Shown: positions 7,035 to 8,610 of the stretch, one piece after another
Position numbering within the stretch: the stretch's first letter is position 1
Layout: each line of letters starts with the position of its first letter
Assembly: GCA_016199325.1 (NCBI GenBank)
Contig: JACQGW010000373.1
Coordinates: 1-8,610, forward strand
Reading direction: 5' to 3'
Length of the DNA: 8,610 nucleotides
From: Chloroflexota bacterium
GTDB taxonomy: Bacteria > Chloroflexota > Dehalococcoidia > JACQGW01
Made by a program: the position numbers and the translations under genes
Notes under the pieces: generated by a model
The model's input: the letters and a program-made list of their open reading frames with translations, nothing else
Databases searched by the model: none
Told to the model about the DNA's origin: nothing

Positions 7035-7064
7035 TTGGCAGGAGGCGCTGCAACCGTGTACACT
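7035..7064 (+). promoter_or_regulatory. Candidate sigma70 promoter of the EamA transporter gene
   Basis: TTGGCA at 7035-7040 (5/6 to consensus) and TACACT at 7059-7064 (4/6) are 18 nt apart, which would give a leader of about 57 nt before the ATG at 7129. The -35 box starts 5 bp after heptamer array B. Prediction from sequence only. Confidence 0.4.
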
Positions 7065-7128
7065 TTCGTGGCGCCGCGCGCCGGGCGATGACTGGAGTGG
7101 ACGTGAGCCAGGGAGGGTTTCCAAGCGC

Positions 7129-8016
7129 ATGGGTGAGCTGAGCGCGCTGGGGGCGGCGTTCCTCTGGTCGGTGACGTCGGTTGGCATCCGCTTCGGCTCG
7201 AAATGGATCGACATCCTCTGGCTGAACACTCTGCGCTGCCTGGGCGGCGCTGTCGTGGGCGCGCTGCTGGCCGGTCTTGTCGCAGGCGGACCGGGCATCC
7301 TTTTCACGATTCCGCCTGCCGCCGTCGGCTGGCTGCTGGTCTCGACATTGTTCGGCAACGCCGTCGGCGATTCCGTCTACTTCCGGGCCTGCCAGATCAT
7401 CGGCATCACGCGGGCGCTGCCCATCGCCAACGCCTCCCCGCTGCTGACGCTGGCCGCCGGCGCTGCGTTCCTGGACGAGCCGCTGACGCCCCGCCTGGTC
7501 CTGGGCGCGCTCCTCATCCTGGGCGGTGTCTATCTGGTGGCACGTCCGAGCGGGAAGACCGTGCAGGAAGTAAAGCCGCTGCCGCCGACCGCCTTCCGGC
7601 ACGGCTTACTCCTGTCGGGGCTGGCCGCCGTCTGCTGGGCGAGCTCCAGCGCGCTGCTCAAGGTTGCGCTGTCGGTCGGAGAGATCGACGTGCTCGCCGC
7701 CAACTCCGTTCGGCTTGGTTTTGCGGGCATCGTGGTCCTGGCGATCATCCGCCAGTCAAAGCGGCCGCACCCGTGGCAGATGCTCGGTTGGCGGTTCGTG
7801 GTGGTGCCGCCGCTCATGGGCCTGGCGGGCGTGACGAGCCCGGTGCTGTTCATCCTCGCGGTGCAACTGGCCGGCGTTGGGAAGACGACGGTGCTCTCGG
7901 CCACTGCGCCGCTCTTCGCGCTGCCGCTCTCGCTCCTCTTCCTCGGCGAGCGCCTGACCCGCCGCATCGTCGCTGGCACCGTCCTCTCGGTCGCGGGCAT
8001 CTGGCTCGTGCTCTGA
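7129..8016 (+). CDS. EamA/DMT superfamily transporter
   Basis: The 295-residue protein is an integral membrane protein of the drug/metabolite transporter superfamily, with two EamA repeats of five helices each (about 1-139 and 157-295). The conserved end-of-repeat motif is seen twice: ALPIANASPLLTLAAGAAFLDEPLT (residues 96-120) and TTVLSATAPLFALPLSLLFLGERLT (253-277). The first helix motif LGAAFLWSVTSVGIRFG (7-23) is mirrored by LLLSGLAAVCWASSSALLKVAL (160-181). A short Lys/Arg-containing loop (about 141-157) joins the halves. Such proteins usually export metabolites, amino acids or nucleotide sugars; the substrate cannot be read from the sequence. The ATG at 7129 has a GGGAGGG 11 nt upstream, slightly distant. 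The gene lies alone between heptamer arrays B and C, and the stop is immediately followed by array C. Confidence 0.92.
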   Translation: MGELSALGAAFLWSVTSVGIRFGSKWIDILWLNTLRCLGGAVVGALLAGLVAGGPGILFTIPPAAVGWLLVSTLFGNAVGDSVYFRACQIIGITRALPIANASPLLTLAAGAAFLDEPLTPRLVLGALLILGGVYLVARPSGKTVQEVKPLPPTAFRHGLLLSGLAAVCWASSSALLKVALSVGEIDVLAANSVRLGFAGIVVLAIIRQSKRPHPWQMLGWRFVVVPPLMGLAGVTSPVLFILAVQLAGVGKTTVLSATAPLFALPLSLLFLGERLTRRIVAGTVLSVAGIWLVL

Positions 8017-8170
8017 CGGTCGGCAGTCAGCAGTCAGCGGTCGGCAGGCGGCAGTCAGCGGTCGACGGGGCGTGCAGGCCAGGGGCTTGGATGCCGAGTG
8101 GCATCCTGGCTCCTATCCCTGCCGACGGCTGACCGCTGACTGCTGACTGCTGACTGCTGACTGCTGACCG
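8017..8170. repeat. Inverted heptamer array C (unit CRGTCRG)
   Basis: Seven contiguous 7-nt units at 8017-8065, mostly CAGTCAG or CGGTCGG, face seven inverse units at 8122-8170, mostly CTGACTG or CTGACCG. The arms are 49 nt each, and 41 of 49 positions are complementary end to end. The 56-nt centre contains its own hairpin. The left arm starts at the base after the transporter's TGA, and the right arm ends 9 bp before the -35 box of the tRNA-Leu promoter (a further degenerate unit at 8171-8177 narrows this to 2 bp). As a transcript it would form a long hairpin but has no T-run, so it is not a classic intrinsic terminator. Confidence 0.92.
8089..8106. repeat. Perfect small hairpin in the centre of array C
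   Basis: GGATGCC at 8089-8095 and GGCATCC at 8100-8106 form a perfect 7-bp stem with a 4-nt GAGT loop. An outer GCCA/TGGC pairing (8078-8081 with 8107-8110) can extend it across an internal bulge on the left. No T-run follows, so a terminator is possible but weakly supported. Its place at the middle of the heptamer arms would make a nested stem-loop. Confidence 0.55.
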
Positions 8171-8179
8171 CTCACCCGG

Positions 8180-8209
8180 TTGACATGCGTTTCGGGCATG
8201 GGCTATAAT
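8180..8209 (+). promoter_or_regulatory. Strong sigma70 promoter of the tRNA cluster
   Basis: Perfect consensus boxes TTGACA (8180-8185) and TATAAT (8204-8209) are separated by 18 nt. The mature 5' end of tRNA-Leu is at 8219, only 10 nt after the -10 box, so the precursor would have a 5' leader of just a few nucleotides. No other consensus promoter is seen before tRNA-Gly or the later tRNAs, so this one probably drives the cluster. Confidence 0.82.
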
Positions 8210-8218
8210 GGGCTGTAC

Positions 8219-8303
8219 GCCGAGGTGGTGGAATAGGCAGACACGCGGTCTTGAGGGGGCCGTACCGCAAGGTGTAGGAGTTCAAATCTCCTCCTCGGCA
8301 CCA
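8219..8303 (+). tRNA. tRNA-Leu (anticodon GAG)
   Basis: Acceptor arms GCCGAGG (8219-8225) and CCTCGGC (8293-8299) pair perfectly, followed by discriminator A and an encoded CCA (8301-8303). The anticodon stem CGGTC/GGCCG closes a TTGAGGG loop with anticodon GAG at 8253-8255. A long variable arm (TACC-gcaa-GGTG) marks a class II tRNA, and the T arm AGGAG-TTCAAAT-CTCCT is intact. It reads CUC/CUU leucine codons. Confidence 0.97.
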
Positions 8304-8304
8304 G

Positions 8305-8385
8305 ACGAGTCATGAGTAATGGGTGATGAGCAATGAGTGGGATTCGCTCCTACTCATCACCCATCACTCATCACCCATCACTCGT
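8305..8385. repeat. Inverted heptamer array D between two tRNA genes (unit ATGRGTR)
   Basis: Five 7-nt units at 8305-8339 (ACGAGTC, ATGAGTA, ATGGGTG, ATGAGCA, ATGAGTG) face five inverse units at 8351-8385 across an 11-nt centre. End-to-end complementarity is 27 of 35, two of the mismatches being G-U. Positions 8319-8330 form a perfect 12-bp inverted repeat with 8353-8364 and again with 8367-8378, so two registers are available. It begins 1 nt after the CCA of tRNA-Leu and ends 3 nt before tRNA-Gly, filling the spacer completely. Confidence 0.9.
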
Positions 8386-8388
8386 TTC

Positions 8389-8464
8389 GCGGAAGTGGCT
8401 CAGTTGGTAGAGCATCTCCTTGCCAAGGAGAAGGTCGCGGGTTCGAGTCCCGTCTTCCGCTCCA
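8389..8464 (+). tRNA. tRNA-Gly (anticodon GCC)
   Basis: Acceptor arms GCGGAAG (8389-8395) and CTTCCGC (8454-8460) pair perfectly, with discriminator T and encoded CCA (8462-8464), 76 nt in all. The D arm GCTC...GAGC, the anticodon stem TCTCC/GGAGA around TTGCCAA (anticodon GCC at 8422-8424) and the T arm CGGG-TTCGAGT-CCCG are all present. It reads GGC/GGU glycine codons. With no visible promoter of its own, it is probably transcribed through array D from the tRNA-Leu promoter. Confidence 0.97.
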
Positions 8465-8473
8465 GCGTCCGAT

Positions 8474-8556
8474 GCCGAAGTGGCGGAATGGTATACGCGG
8501 TAGTCTCAAAAACTACTGGTCGCAAGGCCTTGTGGGTTCGAATCCCACCTTCGGCA
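8474..8556 (+). tRNA. tRNA-Leu (anticodon CAA)
   Basis: Acceptor arms GCCGAAG (8474-8480) and CTTCGGC (8549-8555) pair perfectly, with discriminator A at 8556. The anticodon stem GTAGT/ACTAC closes a CTCAAAA loop with anticodon CAA at 8507-8509. A class II variable arm and T arm GTGGG-TTCGAAT-CCCAC are present. It reads UUG leucine codons. Unlike the two tRNAs before it, CCA is not encoded (the bases after A8556 are CCG), so a CCA-adding enzyme is needed. It starts 9 nt after tRNA-Gly. Confidence 0.97.
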
Positions 8557-8573
8557 CCGCCATTCTCCCATAT

Positions 8574-8610
8574 TCCCCGATAGCTCAACGGTAGAGCGGG
8601 CGGCTGTTAA
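8574..8610 (+). tRNA. tRNA-Asn (anticodon GTT), 5' part only
   Basis: The window ends inside this gene. Visible are the 5' acceptor strand TCCCCGA (8574-8580), T8/A9, a D arm GCTC...GAGC and the 5' side of the anticodon stem, then a CTGTTAA loop with anticodon GTT at 8606-8608. The sequence fits bacterial tRNA-Asn well. The 3' half, including the pairing of the acceptor stem, cannot be checked here. Confidence 0.9.

Noticed and set aside
8089..8106. Rho-independent terminator of the transporter gene.
   Set aside because: The stem is perfect but is followed by a mixed sequence with no T-run, so it was listed only as a hairpin.
8017..8170. CRISPR array or insertion-sequence terminal repeats.
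   Set aside because: Units are 7 nt and contiguous with no unique spacers of 30-40 nt, no cas genes are near, no transposase lies between the arms, and no target-site duplication flanks them.
8323..8594. Overlapping open frames of 60-86 codons across the tRNA cluster on both strands.
   Set aside because: They translate tRNA-Gly and tRNA-Leu sequence (for example the AQLVEH...GSSPV and GLEPATFSLA patterns). These are well-known spurious proteins from tRNA genes.

Overview
The window is about 65% G+C, with tightly packed genes on both strands, sigma70-like promoters and several GTG starts. The mix of an M3B oligoendopeptidase, a PiT/DUF47 phosphate pair, a GDE_N_bis-type debranching enzyme and heptamer-rich spacers would fit a high-GC Chloroflexota or a similar high-GC non-proteobacterial lineage. 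That placement is a guess from general gene character; no rRNA or marker protein here settles it. No mobile element, CRISPR array or defence system is visible.

Layout. (1) 1-1582, minus strand: an oligoendopeptidase F-like metallopeptidase whose C-terminus lies beyond the window. (2) 1583-1887: a divergent promoter region holding a large inverted array of 7-nt units. (3) 1888-3087, plus strand: a REC-GGDEF response regulator (diguanylate cyclase), then a small zinc-ribbon/transmembrane protein. (4) 4751-3084, minus strand: a DUF47 (PhoU-like) accessory protein followed by a PiT phosphate permease, one operon. Its last stop codon overlaps the stop codon of the convergent zinc-ribbon gene. (5) 4752-4953: a divergent promoter region with a 7-bp palindrome. 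(6) 4954-6963, plus strand: an amylo-alpha-1,6-glucosidase-type glycoside hydrolase. (7) 7129-8016, plus strand: an EamA/DMT transporter. (8) 8180-8610, plus strand: a tRNA cluster, Leu(GAG), Gly(GCC), Leu(CAA) and the 5' part of Asn(GTT), behind a strong promoter.

The genes are ordinary housekeeping and accessory genes: peptide turnover, c-di-GMP signalling, phosphate uptake, alpha-glucan breakdown, small-molecule export and translation. The notable signal lies between them. Four separate spacers each carry an array of degenerate 7-nt tandem units built as two inverted arms (1681-1789, 6970-7029, 8017-8170, 8305-8385). Each array has its own unit sequence, shared by both of its arms. All four keep the 7-nt period and the same polarity (a GTCA-like core in the 5' arm, TGAC-like in the 3' arm). 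Three lie within about 10 bp of the upstream edge of a predicted promoter, and one lies between two tRNA genes where it must be transcribed. This looks like a family of locus-homogenised heptamer hairpins and is the best candidate here for something undescribed.
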